Below, in pieces: positions 22,948 to 33,783 of a DNA stretch of 38,506 nt. Where the stretch lies: the NCBI GenBank assembly GCA_022560025.1, contig JAFISE010000079.1, forward strand, positions 1-38,506, written 5' to 3'. The notes below the pieces were generated by a model. The model was not told the DNA's origin and searched no databases. It saw only the letters and a list, made by a program, of their open reading frames with translations. Source of the stretch: Stagonosporopsis chrysanthemi (lineage: Eukaryota; Ascomycota; Dothideomycetes; Pleosporales; Didymellaceae). The translations under genes were made by a program, and so were the position numbers. Positions within the stretch are counted from its first letter, which is position 1; each line of letters starts with the position of its first letter.

Positions 22948-23368
22948 ATGAAGACCACCACATACATCGCTGTCGTCGCTGCTGCCATCCCCACTGCCTG
23001 GTCTCTACCCGCAGCTTTCGTCTCAAGACAGTTTACGGTACCGACATGTGGAGCCGAGGCCTGCCTGGCTTCAACTGGCGGCAAGTTCGTCACCAGCGGT
23101 GTGGCCAACGGCACAGCACCTAGCAATCTCGGAGGAATCTGCTCTCTATCGCAAGCGGATGTCAACCAATACGTCAGCTCCGTTCAGCCTTGCATTGACG
23201 GAGCAGAGGGCAAGGAGGCATGTACAGCAGGAGCCATCGATCGTAAGTTCATCACGAATGTATCAACGGAAAATAGTAGAGTACTAACAGACATCAGAGT
23301 ACAAGAGCCTCCTGAAGAGCGTGTGCTCAAGGCCTGAATACGGCAACATCACAGTCTCATGGACTTAA
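22948..23368 (+). CDS. Secreted CFEM-like protein with six cysteines (array member 1)
   Basis: Spliced CDS is 22948..23242 plus 23298..23368, 121 aa. The 55-nt intron has donor GTAAGT, branch ACTAAC and acceptor ATCAG. Residues 1-19 form a signal peptide (MKTTTYIAVVAAAIPTAWS). The mature part has cysteines at 34, 39, 65, 82, 92 and 108 in the CFEM order PTC.AEAC ... ICS ... QPC ... EAC ... SVC, but the two middle cysteines of the eight-cysteine CFEM pattern are missing. It ends RPEYGNITVSWT with no anchor, so it should be secreted. CFEM proteins serve in haem/iron capture, cell-wall structure and plant or host interaction; which applies is not shown. The phase-1 intron ten residues before the last cysteine matches the next three genes. 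Confidence 0.85.
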
Positions 23369-23828
23369 AACGCCGTTTCTTCTCGTCCAGCGTTCAACAT
23401 TTATATCACGTCTTACGATACCACGTTCCTTCAGCATCATACCGGAGTTTGGGCATAGCATCTGCGCATTTCCACACGAGACCATCACGTATGACGTGAA
23501 CACGCACAACGCATCTACATAATTGATAATGAATACACTCCTTCATGCTCCCAGTTGTCTTTTCAATATCCATGTTGTGCTTGCTCTTTTGTGTTTACAG
23601 ACATGTTCTGTTTGTCTGCTCTGACTGGCACCTTGTTGACCCCAGCCATGAACCGAAGCCCTCATCGATCTTCACACTCGACCGTTTGCTTGCCACTCGA
23701 GATCTGCCCACAGCACACTTCACATACTGACCTACGCGCGATGAAGCTCAAACAGCGCATTTTGAGCCTTTACTCCGTGGTCCCCGGGGAAATTCCAACC
23801 TTCACAATGCTCCCCCGAGTCTTGCACG
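23369..23828. other. Intergenic, may hold a missed first exon of the next gene
   Basis: 460 bp between array members 1 and 2. A frame from 23,555 contains MFCLSALTGTLLTPA, weakly signal-peptide-like, but I could not connect it to the next gene by a convincing splice. Otherwise nothing seen. Confidence 0.4.
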
Positions 23829-25103
23829 ATGGCGAGTCGCAGGCGCCAGCTGCCAGGCTGTACCGTGAGTAATCTCCAAGTCAACATACCGTGCTAATCA
23901 AACAAGCTACCTCGCCAATGCCTATCCCGTCCAGACGTTACACCATGTGGTAGTGACCTGAAATGCATCTGCGCAGCCGACAGCAGCTTCAGCACCAATA
24001 ACGCCTTCTCCAGCGACTGCCTATTCAAAGAATGCACATACGCGTTTGGCCGGCAATGTACGCAACACCAAGCACCCTCACCGTCAGCGAACCTGCTAAC
24101 TCTGACAGCGTTCTTGAAGGACTGGATAGCCGCGTGCCAGCAAGTAGGCAAGCCTGGCCGGGACGAGATACCAAGGAATTGGGCTCCGTATCTCCCCCAA
24201 GACGGACAAACGTCGCACTACACACCCACGCGCAGTCTGCTCCTACCGCCCCTGACGACCGAGACCTCAAGTGCAGCTGAAGCGACACCACCTGTCGTCT
24301 CGCGGACGAATCCCATCGCGCCACCACTATCAGCTGAACCTCCAACCACTGCCGCTGTCCCGCCCGCTTCTACATCTCCTCCCGCGCCCACCGGATCCTC
24401 CCTCGCACCCTCATCCTTCACAACCAGCACCCTCTCCCACTCCCTCTCCCCCACCGCCCCATCCTCGTCCTCGATCCCAGCCTCCACATCCACATCTACA
24501 TCCACATCCACTCCCCCACCCCGCTCTACAATCCACACCCCCAGCGCAATCGGCAGCATACTCGGCGGCATCGCCTTCCTGCTCCTCTCGTGCATCGCCC
24601 TCGGGTACTTCTACCGGCGAGCCGCGCAGCGCGAGAGAGCGGCTGCGAATTTCCAGCTCTCGGGGGAGAATCAGAGGGCGCGGGAGCGGGCGGGAGGGAG
24701 TCGTGAGGAGAGAGCTGAGGGGAAGGGGTGGAATCTGTGGGGACGGTCTTGGTGGGTGGGGGTTGGGATTGGGAGGGTGGTGGGGAGGGTGATAGGGAAG
24801 GGAAAGGAGAGGGGCGAGGGGAAGAGAAAAGGGAAAGGGAAAGGGAAAGGTAATGCGAGGGATGCTGATCAAGAGAGCGATGTACTTGGGGATTGGACGA
24901 TTGGATGGCGGTTTCAGCGCTATGTAGAGGATATGCTGGCGGATAGTAATAAGGGGGATGGGACGGTGCTTGTACAGGATGCGGGTGCGGAGAAGAGAGA
25001 GAAGAAGAACACGCGGAAGGAGGAGACGAAACCGGACGTAAGTGATTTGAGGGTGTGGGATGGTACTGGCACGGGTGTTGGGCGGGCTGTGCACATATCC
25101 TGA
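23829..25103 (+). CDS. CFEM-domain single-pass membrane protein (array member 2)
   Basis: Model 23829..23864, 23907..24057, 24109..25103 (393 aa); the 5' end is uncertain. Introns: 42 nt (GTGAGT ... GCTAAT ... CAAG) and 51 nt (GTACGC ... GCTAAC ... ACAG). The spliced domain has exactly eight cysteines: 11, 17, 26, 32, 34, 50, 55, 72, with the CFEM signature LKCIC, and Asp37 three residues after C34, near where CFEM proteins hold the haem-binding Asp. The unspliced second intron would add a ninth cysteine. Then a Ser/Thr/Pro-rich, probably O-glycosylated stalk (about 95-208, with an ST repeat), a membrane helix (about 209-231) and a 160-residue basic, Gly/Lys/Arg/Glu-rich cytoplasmic tail. By homology the first exon should start with a signal peptide, but MASRRRQLPGCT has none; either a further upstream exon exists or the 5' end is damaged. 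Confidence 0.75.
24480..24860 (+). repeat. Low-complexity tracts: CCACAT repeat, then strand-biased purine tract
   Basis: At about 24,480-24,515 CCACAT/CTACAT hexamers encode the Ser-Thr repeat of the stalk. From about 24,660 to 24,860 the plus strand is almost pure purine with G in excess, ending in GGGAAA/GGAAAG hexamers (about 24,800-24,852). The long open minus-strand frames here are a by-product of this bias. Confidence 0.8.
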
Positions 25104-25981
25104 GCCTTTCCCCATACACCCGGCTAGTGGAGATGGTTTGGCGCTCTAGCAAAGGGCTGATGAAAGTAAGACTCCATCCTAGAACACAGATTCCAACAAA
25201 TTATCATGCTGCAAACCACCCCATTTCCCCACTCCAAGCTCGAGAACAACGCAAACTACTTCCCCATCTCACCACACAGGACCAACAACGCTAGAATAAA
25301 ACAGATGCCATAAATGCGCAGACCACCCTCGACTTTAGAACAATTTGCACGTACCGTGGCTCAATACAGAACCAACAAGCGATCCGCTTTGTGAGTGGCC
25401 AGACCCCACGCTTTTACCCAGGACACCTGTCTCCCAGAACGCCACCTCTGTCCCGCTAGACGCATGCGATCAATCTGTTCCTTGGGAGTGTTGGATCATG
25501 CATCTTTAGGCCAGTGCGGTGGAATGAATGCAAGAGCCCTTTTTTGTGTTTAGAGCAGGTACGCACAGGCGCGTTGGGCGCTGAGAAAGACACGCCTCTA
25601 TCCGCTATCTGATAAGGAAATGTAAAGTAAGTACTTGGTAGGCTGGTTTGTCTTTTCCTTGTATCGCTCGCTGTATGTGGGAACACTAGAGTATTTTCTT
25701 GCTCTCCTTGGTCTGATGGCAAACGCGCTTGCGGAGCTTGTGGTCTGAGTTCACGTGTAGCCGAGGCGGGTGTAACAGATACAGCGGCGGCTTGCGAGAA
25801 TGTGATAGGATCGCGGGACGGCGAGGTGAAGGTTGTGCGACGAGGGTTTGTTTGCTTGGTGCAGATCGGGGAGGTGTGAGTTGTCTGGAATAGATTGATG
25901 TCTCTGTTGCTTTTGGAGATTTTTGTCCCTGACTTTCGCAGGTCGGCGCTGCTGCTTTCCTTCACAAACACACAGTGCATC
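25104..25981. other. Intergenic between array members 2 and 3
   Basis: About 880 bp. No supported gene. An in-frame upstream ATG at 25,895 would lengthen the next gene by 29 residues but spoil its signal peptide, so it is more likely leader. Confidence 0.5.
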
Positions 25982-26998
25982 ATGCTCCTCATCCTCTTTC
26001 TGAGAATTGCGTCTATGAGCCTGGCGATGGCGCAGACGGACTGTCAAATGAGCTCTCCACAGCTGAGTCTGCCTTCGTGCATGGTACCTTTGCCTCACAT
26101 CGCAACCGGCAGATACTGACGAAATCAGGACGTGTGTTTCCTCGCCGGAGGCTGCAGCGGCGCAACCTGCCCTTGCCCGCAAAACCTCAAGGGCTGGTGC
26201 GAAATGAGCGCGGACGGGCCGCAGAGTTGGTTTGCGCGGTGGGGACAGTGCGTGGTGGGCAAGTGTGCGGATGATGGGGATATCAGTAGTAGGTCGTGAT
26301 ACTTGTGGTCAATGAGGTGGCTAACTAGAGTAGGTCTCATGGTGTTGTATATTGCGCAGTGCGAGGGTACCGTAGGCGGACCGTTGAACAACGATACCGT
26401 GCCGTACCCGCTACGGGACTGGGTGCCCAGAACGACGGCTCGAAGTACGGCTACGGTTCCTGACACACCGACTTTGAGTGCGAATCCATCGGTCGCGACA
26501 ACAAGCGGAGCCGCGCCTACTACAGTCGAGAACCTAATATCCGCGTCGCCCTCCGCAGATTCAGCGGCTACTTCGGATGACAGCGAGGCAACGTCCCAGA
26601 ACAGCGAGACTTCCTCTTCTTCACGCACAGGCAGCATCTCTTCTCCAGCGACTACCGCTGATGATGGCGCTAAGCCATTTCTCGATGTGGCGGCCATCAT
26701 CGGCATCGCAGTGGGCGGATCAGTTCTTCTCGCTCTCATCATGGGTCTTGTCGTATGCTCTCTACGCCGCCGTAGACGTAGGGCACTCTTCACGTCGGCT
26801 GAGCCACCGAGATATGAGGGTGCTGGCAGCGAAAAGAAATATGATAAGCCTGAGTTGGATGGGCAGGTGCTGGCGTGTCGAGACCCTACGGATGGTATGA
26901 ATACAATCATGGCCGCGACCGTGGACCCACCCGTGGAGTATGCTGAACTGGATGGCGGTGCGCATGTGAGTCCTGTGGGGAAGCTTGCCTGTCGTTAG
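25982..26998 (+). CDS. CFEM-like single-pass membrane protein with ten cysteines (array member 3)
   Basis: Spliced CDS is 25982..26083, 26129..26285, 26334..26998, 307 aa. Introns of 45 nt (GTACCT ... ACTGAC ... TCAG) and 48 nt (GTAGTA ... GCTAAC ... GTAG). Signal peptide 1-17 (MLLILFLRIASMSLAMA). Cysteines at 21, 33, 37, 43, 48, 50, 58, 75, 80, 96: the eight CFEM positions plus two extra (21, 58). LPSC and CPCP are visible, but the CFEM aspartate after the CxC is absent, so haem binding is doubtful. A Ser/Thr-rich stalk (about 115-200) leads to a membrane helix (205-230, AAIIGIAVGGSVLLALIMGL), a stop-transfer run RRRRRR and a 75-residue tail with YDKPELDG and AELDGGAHVSPV. This suggests a cell-surface sensor or receptor-like protein. 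The first intron sits right after LPSCM, as in members 2 and 4. Confidence 0.85.
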
Positions 26999-27305
26999 TG
27001 GAAGCGAGCATAAGGCGCATGGTAAGAGGCTATCAGTCGTTCAGCCAGGATCTGTGACTGGAGTGTCAACTGAGCAGGTTGCGTGGCTTAGCGGCGAGTG
27101 TGACACCTTGTGTATATTGGCTGTGTGACGTCAATTTACCCTTCGCCTCATTCTGCTTTCACTTGTGCGTTGCTGCGTTTGTCGTTGCTAAATGTGGAGT
27201 GTTCTACTTCACACGAACAGGGCCTAAACATCCCAAACACTTGACCTGCGCAAGGACGGCTTCTTACTGTTTTCTGCGGTTCGGTCGTTGCTACACGCTT
27301 TCGCC
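26999..27305. other. Intergenic between array members 3 and 4
   Basis: 307 bp, terminator of one gene and promoter of the next; no other feature seen. Confidence 0.5.
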
Positions 27306-28506
27306 ATGCTGTCCGCGATCTTTTTGTTCGTCGGTCTTGCCACAGCCGTGCGACTCTGCTACGAAGCAACCGAGAACCTCTTTTTACCTTCTTGCACTGT
27401 GTGTCTTTCGCTCGTCTGCGCAAAACTTTACTCACCGAACTAGGACACCTGTTTGACGACCGACACCTCCGTCCTCCATGGCGTCTGCGCAGACAACCTC
27501 AAGGGTATTTGCGAGCTCGATGGGGGAGTGGCCTCCTTCTTTCGCGTCTACACGGGCTGCTTGTCGCACTCATGTCTAGCAATCACATACCGTGACAGTG
27601 AGTTAGACAGCGAGGGTCGCAGCAGCAGGGTCTGATGCTGACAGAATAAAGGATTCGTCAAGATCTTCCAGGAGCAGTGCGACTGGATCGAAGATATCAC
27701 TGATGAGCAGGCACAGTACTTCGGCAACTGGCAGATTTACCTTCACAGGCCGAGCGCTACTCCGCAGGTCTGTAACTTACGCCTGTCAGCGGACATCGTT
27801 CGGTTTTAACGATTGCACATAGGAGCCAAGCACTACGACAGAACGTAGCACCTCGAATGTAGCATCCACGTCCACTTATATTGGCGGTGGTCCTCCTGTG
27901 AGCTCGGACGTGTCCACAGAGCCACTGACCTCCACAAAGCCACTGACCTCTTCACGGGCAACGCCGCAGACAACAACAACTACAAGCAGCTCCACAGAGA
28001 CAATTCCGGGCGAGAAAGCCTCGTCAACAGTTCCAGATGATGAGTTTCCTGCAACTGTGCTGAGTGACGAAGGGTTTTCAACATCGCGACCACAAACATC
28101 ACAAACAAGCAGTGCCAAAGCTGCACCGAAACCCACATCTTCGGCGTCAGAGGATCCGGAGCCAATTATGAGTACAGCCGCAATTGCAGGCGTAGCTGTG
28201 GGCGGCACATGTCTTCTCGCCATTGCATTTGGTGCCGTCTTCCTGATCTTGCGTCGTCGAAAGCGCCAGCAACCTGAGGAGCCGCGCTCGATGTCTCCTC
28301 CCATCTATCGGCCTAGTACTTGCAACGCAGCGTATGAGAAAGCGGAGCTTGCTGGGCGAGAAGTAGCGCCACAGTCACCTGTGTCTGGGGTGGATGTGCC
28401 GGCTGGCGTAGTCGAGTTGGATGGTGGTTCTCCGGTCAGCCCAGTTTGGGAGCCGTCACACATGAGCGCGAGCGAGAGGAAGGCAAGAGTTGCGCAAAAC
28501 TTCTGA
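27306..28506 (+). CDS. CFEM-like single-pass membrane protein with eight cysteines, altered set (array member 4)
   Basis: Spliced CDS is 27306..27398, 27444..27597, 27652..27767, 27823..28506, 348 aa. Introns of 45, 54 and 55 nt; the third separates the domain from the stalk and is not found in its neighbours. Signal peptide 1-15 (MLSAIFLFVGLATAV). Cysteines 18, 30, 34, 46, 54, 70, 75, 92 match member 3 in spacing (12, 4, 8, 16, 5, 17) but lack the equivalents of its cysteines 43 and 48. A Ser/Thr stalk follows (about 120-235), then a membrane helix (239-264, AAIAGVAVGGTCLLAIAFGA), RRRKR, and a tail with YEKAELAG and VELDGGSPVSPV. For intron 2 a donor six bases upstream (27,592, GTGACA) also keeps the frame and would remove two residues. 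Confidence 0.82.
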
Positions 28507-29259
28507 GGTGTGTCGTGCTTCGAGGTTTATGGTGTCGCGTGTGCGTAGTAAAGAGCTAACAACGATCAGATGCTGGCACTTATAAGTAGAGATGGAACTC
28601 GGATCAAGCAAAGTAATGTAGCTTGTCAGGGCTTGTTGATGCCTCGAACGGCCATCGTGGTTGAGGCTTCACGATGTAGGCGATTTCTTCGACGTTGGTG
28701 ACGGAAGAAAGTGATCGCCAACAGTCGCAACAATCTGGGGCTTGCGCTTTGAATTCATCGTGGATCGTTTTGGGGCCATCGGAGATCGCGCTGACGTCGA
28801 TGTGGGACCTCGTATCGATGAAGCTCGGCGCCAACGCCCGCTGAATCGCTTTTGGAAAATTCCATGCTCACGGCATTTGCGGCTCGGACGGCTCTCCGGG
28901 TACCTGTATATCAACCTAACGACCGGATGCGCCATTCTAAGTCCAGTATAGCATCGCGTGATCCTTGACGACCTCTCTTTGATATTTTTTAACAATCTGC
29001 TTCAAAGGGGACTTTCGCACGCCGCAGGTCGTCGTTGTGTCGACGAAATGATGTCTTTCCCGTGCCTGACGTCAATAGGGTCCGCTCGAACGCCAAATCC
29101 CTTGGCTCCAGCAATACCTGTATGCGAACATTGGCGCGGACATTCATTTAGCCTTTGACTGTGAGTTTGGAAGATAATAACATTCAGTGCTGGCCCTTTG
29201 CATATCCAAATCAAAATCTTCTTCGTTCTTTTCCAGCTTTGAGCAGAGCCGCAACCAGT
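28507..29259. other. Intergenic region
   Basis: About 750 bp. Frames of 70-110 codons on the minus strand (28,604-28,995) show no recognisable family. The right end should be the promoter of the carrier gene. Confidence 0.5.
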
Positions 29260-30724
29260 ATGAGCGGCATTGTTCAACCTCTCGTCGGAGGCATTCAGGC
29301 CACAATCTCTGTCATCCTTACCATCACCTTTGGTGTTGCATTTTCTCAATTCGGCCTCTTAGATGCAGATGCGGCAAGCAAGATCTCGAAGACTTCCGTA
29401 AAGGTTCTCCTCCCGTGCTTGCTCATCAACAACCTGGGCAGCCAGCTGAAACCTGAAACGGCGTACGAGTATGTCCCTATTATCAGTAAGCTCTGCTCAA
29501 ACAACGTCATGTAGAGGTTCATAACTGACGCTGAGATTAGTTTGGGCTATCATCTACAACGTGCTCTCAATCTTCCTTGGCCGTGTGCTCTGCAAAGTGT
29601 TCAAACTCCCACGATGGACGGTCCCTGCAGTAGCATTCAACAACACCACCTCCCTGCCTCTTCTTCTGATACAATCATTACAGACAACCGGCATTCTGAC
29701 CCCTCTGGTGTCCAAGGGTGAAGAAACCTCCGACGCTGTGTCGCGTGCTCGCACCTACTTCCTGGTTTCTGCTGTCGTGTCGCACGCTCTCACGTTCGGT
29801 ATTGGTGGCGATGAACTCAAGGGCGACGACGAGGACACTCCAGAGGACAACAAGCAGAGCAGCAACGACAACGGTACACCAACGCAGCGCTACCGCGACG
29901 ACCCTGAAGCGCAAGAAGACGATGACGATGAGTCCTCTGATTCTGCCCCTGAGACCTCGCTCCTGCCGCATGCTGTCCATCACCGTGCGCACAGAGCCAA
30001 CAAGCGCACGCATGTCGTTGTCAACCGCTCCATGGAGAAGCTCCCCAGCTGGCTCCAGACCGCGCTCACAGCTGTGTACAACTTCATGACCCCGCCCTTG
30101 ATCGGTGCCATCATCGGCGCGACCATCGGTTTTGCGCCTCCACTGCACACGCTCTTCTTCGCCGACAGCACCGACGGTGGCTACCTCAACGCCTGGCTGA
30201 CGCAGAGCATCAAAAACGTCGGCGAGCTGTTCGTCACGCTGCAGGTCATTGTTGTCGGCGTGAAACTCGCGCAGGCACTGCGCAGAGAGAAGCGCGGAGA
30301 GGATACGGGAGACTTGAACTGGCTGCCGGTTGCGATCGTGGCCGTTGTCAGGTACATCATCTGGCCTATGTACGTCCCAGAATTGATGAATTGCGCAGGA
30401 CACGGCTGACACAACCCACAGTATTAGCGTAGGCCTGATCTACGTGATCGCTGCAAAGACGTCCTGGCTGCCGGAGAACCCCATGCTGTGGTTTGTCATG
30501 ATGTTGATGCCCACGGGGCCTAGCGCGATGAAGGTCATGGTGCTTGCGGACGTTGCCGATGCGGCGCACAAGGACAAGATGGTCATTGCGAAGTTCTTGG
30601 CTGCAAGTGTTCTCTGGCCTAGCGAAGATGCAAGCTAACTGTGTGTCAGGTCATCTATGCCATCTCGCCCTTGATGACACTGACTGTCATCGGCGGTCTC
30701 AAGGCTTGCAATGCTGCGATGTAG
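29260..30724 (+). CDS. Auxin-efflux-carrier-family (PIN-like) membrane transporter
   Basis: Spliced CDS is 29260..29485, 29541..30369, 30422..30602, 30650..30724, 436 aa. Introns of 55 nt (GTAAGC ... TTAG), 52 nt (GTACGT ... CTGAC ... ACAG) and 47 nt; the last starts GC (GCAAGT) and ends TCAG with branch GCTAAC, a GC-AG intron. The protein has hydrophobic helices at both ends: N-terminal TISVILTITFGVAFSQFGLL, then SVKVLLPCLLINNL, and C-terminal IIWPIISVGLIYVI, NPMLWFVMMLMPTGPSAM and AVIYAISPLMTLTVIGGL. Between them lies an acidic, hydrophilic loop (about 164-244, EDDDDESSDS). This is the layout of the membrane transport protein family of plant PINs and fungal ECM3-like proteins, which sit in endomembrane or plasma membrane and are thought to move small organic anions. 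The substrate is unknown. Start chosen for good fit with the family N-terminus. Confidence 0.9.
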
Positions 30725-31590
30725 GGTTCACACAGGCGCTGACTCAGGTATTCCGACCGGCAAACCTCCAAGCTTTGTGTTGCATCATTCAACTACGATG
30801 CATATACTCAAGGTTGCACGTAGATACTTGTCAAGCGCTCAGCGCAACGATCTGAATGCAAAACATCTCAACCACAAACCCTTTCCCGACTGACCTCGCA
30901 CACTTCCTAAACCAAGCATCTGTAGTTACAACAACGCTGGCCTGTCAGCGCCATTCAACAAGACCAGCCTGCGTTCTGCTCCTAAATTACGAGCCGAGTC
31001 CGTGTGGCTGGCGAAATGCATTCGACCAGCCCCCGTTCCAGCGCTTCGCTACACAGACAAAGCGTGGTGTACTAATCAGAGATGTATATGAAATAGCGAC
31101 TACCCACGACAATCTCCCACCATCAACAGCCCTTACTACAATAAATCTCGAATGACTGTCGACGGCAACCCACAGCGTAAAAAGAACTGAGTCTCTGTAA
31201 ATACATTATTGTGTCCGACAGCTAGGTCGCAACTCGGATGAGCGGTTTGTGTAGCTGGCCTGTGGTGTTTGTTTCATCAAGTGCAACGAACTGTTTGACA
31301 TGTTCTGGGTTACTTGCGCAGGAGAAGCTTGCAACTCGCCTATGCAATTCTGAGCTCTCGAGGCATACGGTGTTCAAGAGCCCTTCAAATCCATTCTGCG
31401 GCGTTATCGTCGGCTCTCATGTCGCGCGTTTTTCACGCGTTTTGGGTACTGATCATGCCATCACTATCGGGTCATTCGAGTACTGATTTAGTACGTTTTT
31501 TAGTACGACAGTATCGTGATCCACAGAAGCCTTCAGCGAAGTCCGAATGTCTACCAAGTCGAAGCAAGGGAACCTCGCAACGCCATCTTT
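30725..31590. other. Intergenic between converging genes
   Basis: About 870 bp between the 3' ends of the plus-strand carrier and the minus-strand membrane protein. No gene supported; it should hold both polyadenylation regions. Confidence 0.5.
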
Positions 31591-33783
31591 CTAGTCATAC
31601 ATGCGCTTCCTCGAAAGCTTGCCAGCGCCCTCGCTCTCCCCCATCGTCGTGAACGCCACATGCCCCACCTCGCCCAGCCCATTGACATCTCCAATGCGCA
31701 TGCGCACATCGCGCAGCGCCCTTGCAGCCTGCAGGCCGTCGGAGCGCGAAGGGACACGTTCCTGCACGTACGGGTTGTCGCGGGCCGACGTGGAGACGAA
31801 GCCCAGGATATCCGGGGCCTTGATGATGATGCCCAGGACGAGCGAGACGAGTGCAACCAGGCAGAGAGCGAGGGATAGCCCCATTGTGATACCCGCGAAT
31901 GCCTTGTGGACGACGTAGTGCTCGCCGTTGAATTTGGCGCTGCTCAGCGCCGTCGTGTTCCAGCGGAAGTTGCCCTCGGTGCCCATGGTCTCGATCTGGT
32001 CGAGGGTGAAGTTGCCCATGCGGATGGTGCTGCCGACCGAGGCGTCCCAGTACGTGTTCATTGCGATCTGCAGACGGCGGCTGAAGACGTCCTTTGGGAT
32101 TGTGGCGAGGTCGACCCATCGTTGTTCTTCCTCCCAGCTCTTGGTCAAGGGACGCAAGGCGAATTCAAACTGGTCCAGGTTGGGATCAAACATCCATTGC
32201 TCTACGAGCTGGTTCGATTGTGTTGAGGGTAGGTCATCGAACCCGATGTCTGCGCGGTGCATGTATTGCAGGATCAGACCTAAGAAGTCGAGAATACTAT
32301 CGCTCACCGAGAGGAGGTGGTAGTAGTCTCGCTTCAATTTGCGCATGCGCCGTACGCTGCAAAATTGGCCCTGGCAGTCGATCTCTGACTCAACGACGGT
32401 GGGAGAGGCTGTGCAATTCGTATTGGAGTGTACACCAGTGTTGTTCGAATGCGGAACCAGGTCATAAGGGTGCATTTCCTGTTTTGTTAGTCGCTTCGTA
32501 TTGTAAATGAAACCCATGCGTTCGTATGACGGAGCTTCCAGCCAATTCAGAGTCATGTTGAAAGTAGGCTGCTTCTTGTACTCGACTTCCTCAAAATCTG
32601 TTTGGTTCCAGTCGCTACACTCAACTGCCCAGTAAAAGGACTCCAAGGTGAAAGATGAGTTCCCGACATCTGGTATGCCGACAATCTTGAGTCCAAGCAT
32701 TGAAGAATACTGTATATCCTCATTGCTTCCAAACTCTTTCCAGTCGTAATCGGAATCATCTATGGCTGAAGGGCGCAGCTGCCGAATATCAGGTATTCTG
32801 ACATTCCCGAAGAAATCCATGGACGACTGCCAGTACTGGCGAGAAGTCTGCAGGCTTGCCACGTATAGTGGGGCAAAAAGCGTCCAAGCCAGGTCTGCAC
32901 GGCCGCTCCCGTACAAGAATGACTGTGCAGCAGTGCCTTGCAATGGGAAGTAGCGGGCGGTGCCGTTGAATTTTTCAACCGATGGCTGGGTGTTCAGCAT
33001 GCGCAAGGACGTCTGGCCACCGATCGGTGATAACAGCCACGCGAGCAAGATTGCAAGCCCCAAGAAATCAAATCGACGTAGAGCAATCTGTCTCTCGACA
33101 GCTGTGAAGACAGACTGGCAACCCACAAGCCTCTCGACCGTCTAAACAAAGTCAGCATTGCAACTCCGCCGTTTGCCTGGTTGACGCACTCCAATTGTCG
33201 CGCTTCGTTCGGCGACATACAGACCGACACGTCGAAGCATCTTCCCCAATATCGCAGCATAGAGAATAGGGAAAATACTGGGGGCGACCAGCGTGATCGC
33301 CTTGATGTTCTCGCCATAACTTGACTTTTGCTGGCCCTGTAGCGTGAAGCAGATGGCCGCGATGACTATTGAAGGTTCGACTCGTCAAATCTTAGCAAAG
33401 AAGGGTACTGACTTACCGAAAAAGAAGATTGGGCTCAGTGCTAGCAGCGCATCCAGAGGCATCATGACGGACCAGTGGAAACGGCTTCGGCTGAGCAATC
33501 CCGCACCGTGGCGACCAGCCTGCTCGTCCGAGAAATCGGTAGGTGCCACTTTCATTTCTGTCACGACCGGATCCTTCTTGTATTGCGAGATTTCGGCCTC
33601 TGCAGCCATGACAGGCTCGTATCGATGTTGGTCAGATGCGGCATTGAAAGACCCTTCGTATGTAGTTGCACCTGGGGACTCTCCTAGTTCCGAGATATCA
33701 TCGCGGGAGCCCTCTGCTGCGGTGTTCGGGAGGACTGGAGCCATTGCGGTGGCTGCTGGTCTTGTGGGTGTTTGGGGCGACAA
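31591..33783 (-). CDS. Fungal multi-pass membrane protein of unknown function, paralogue A
   Basis: Spliced CDS is complement(31591..33141, 33190..33365, 33417..33783), 697 aa. Introns of 48 nt (GTGCGT ... TTAG) and 51 nt (GTAAGT ... ATAG). An N-terminal soluble tail (1-108) is followed by three membrane helices: LDALLALSPIFFFGVIAAIC (about 109-130), ITLVAPSIFPILYAAIL (about 148-165) and FLGLAILLAWLLSPIGG (about 203-220). Then comes a large, probably extracellular domain with several NxT/NxS sites (about 225-595), a last helix (about 597-621) and a cytoplasmic tail with APDILGFVS and SDGLQAARALRD motifs, ending RKRMYD. The SPIGGQTSLR segment after helix 3 is a family mark in filamentous fungi. 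No biochemical role is known to me. Its neighbour at 35,213-37,401 is a clear paralogue. Confidence 0.85.

Noticed and set aside
24411..25152. Long minus-strand frames (208-234 codons) opposite array member 2
   Set aside because: Proline/serine-rich products of the strand-biased purine tract; the plus strand has the CFEM domain, introns and membrane helix.
28604..28995. Minus-strand frames of 76 and 108 codons after array member 4
   Set aside because: Overlapping in different frames, no family resemblance, no splice signals that join them.
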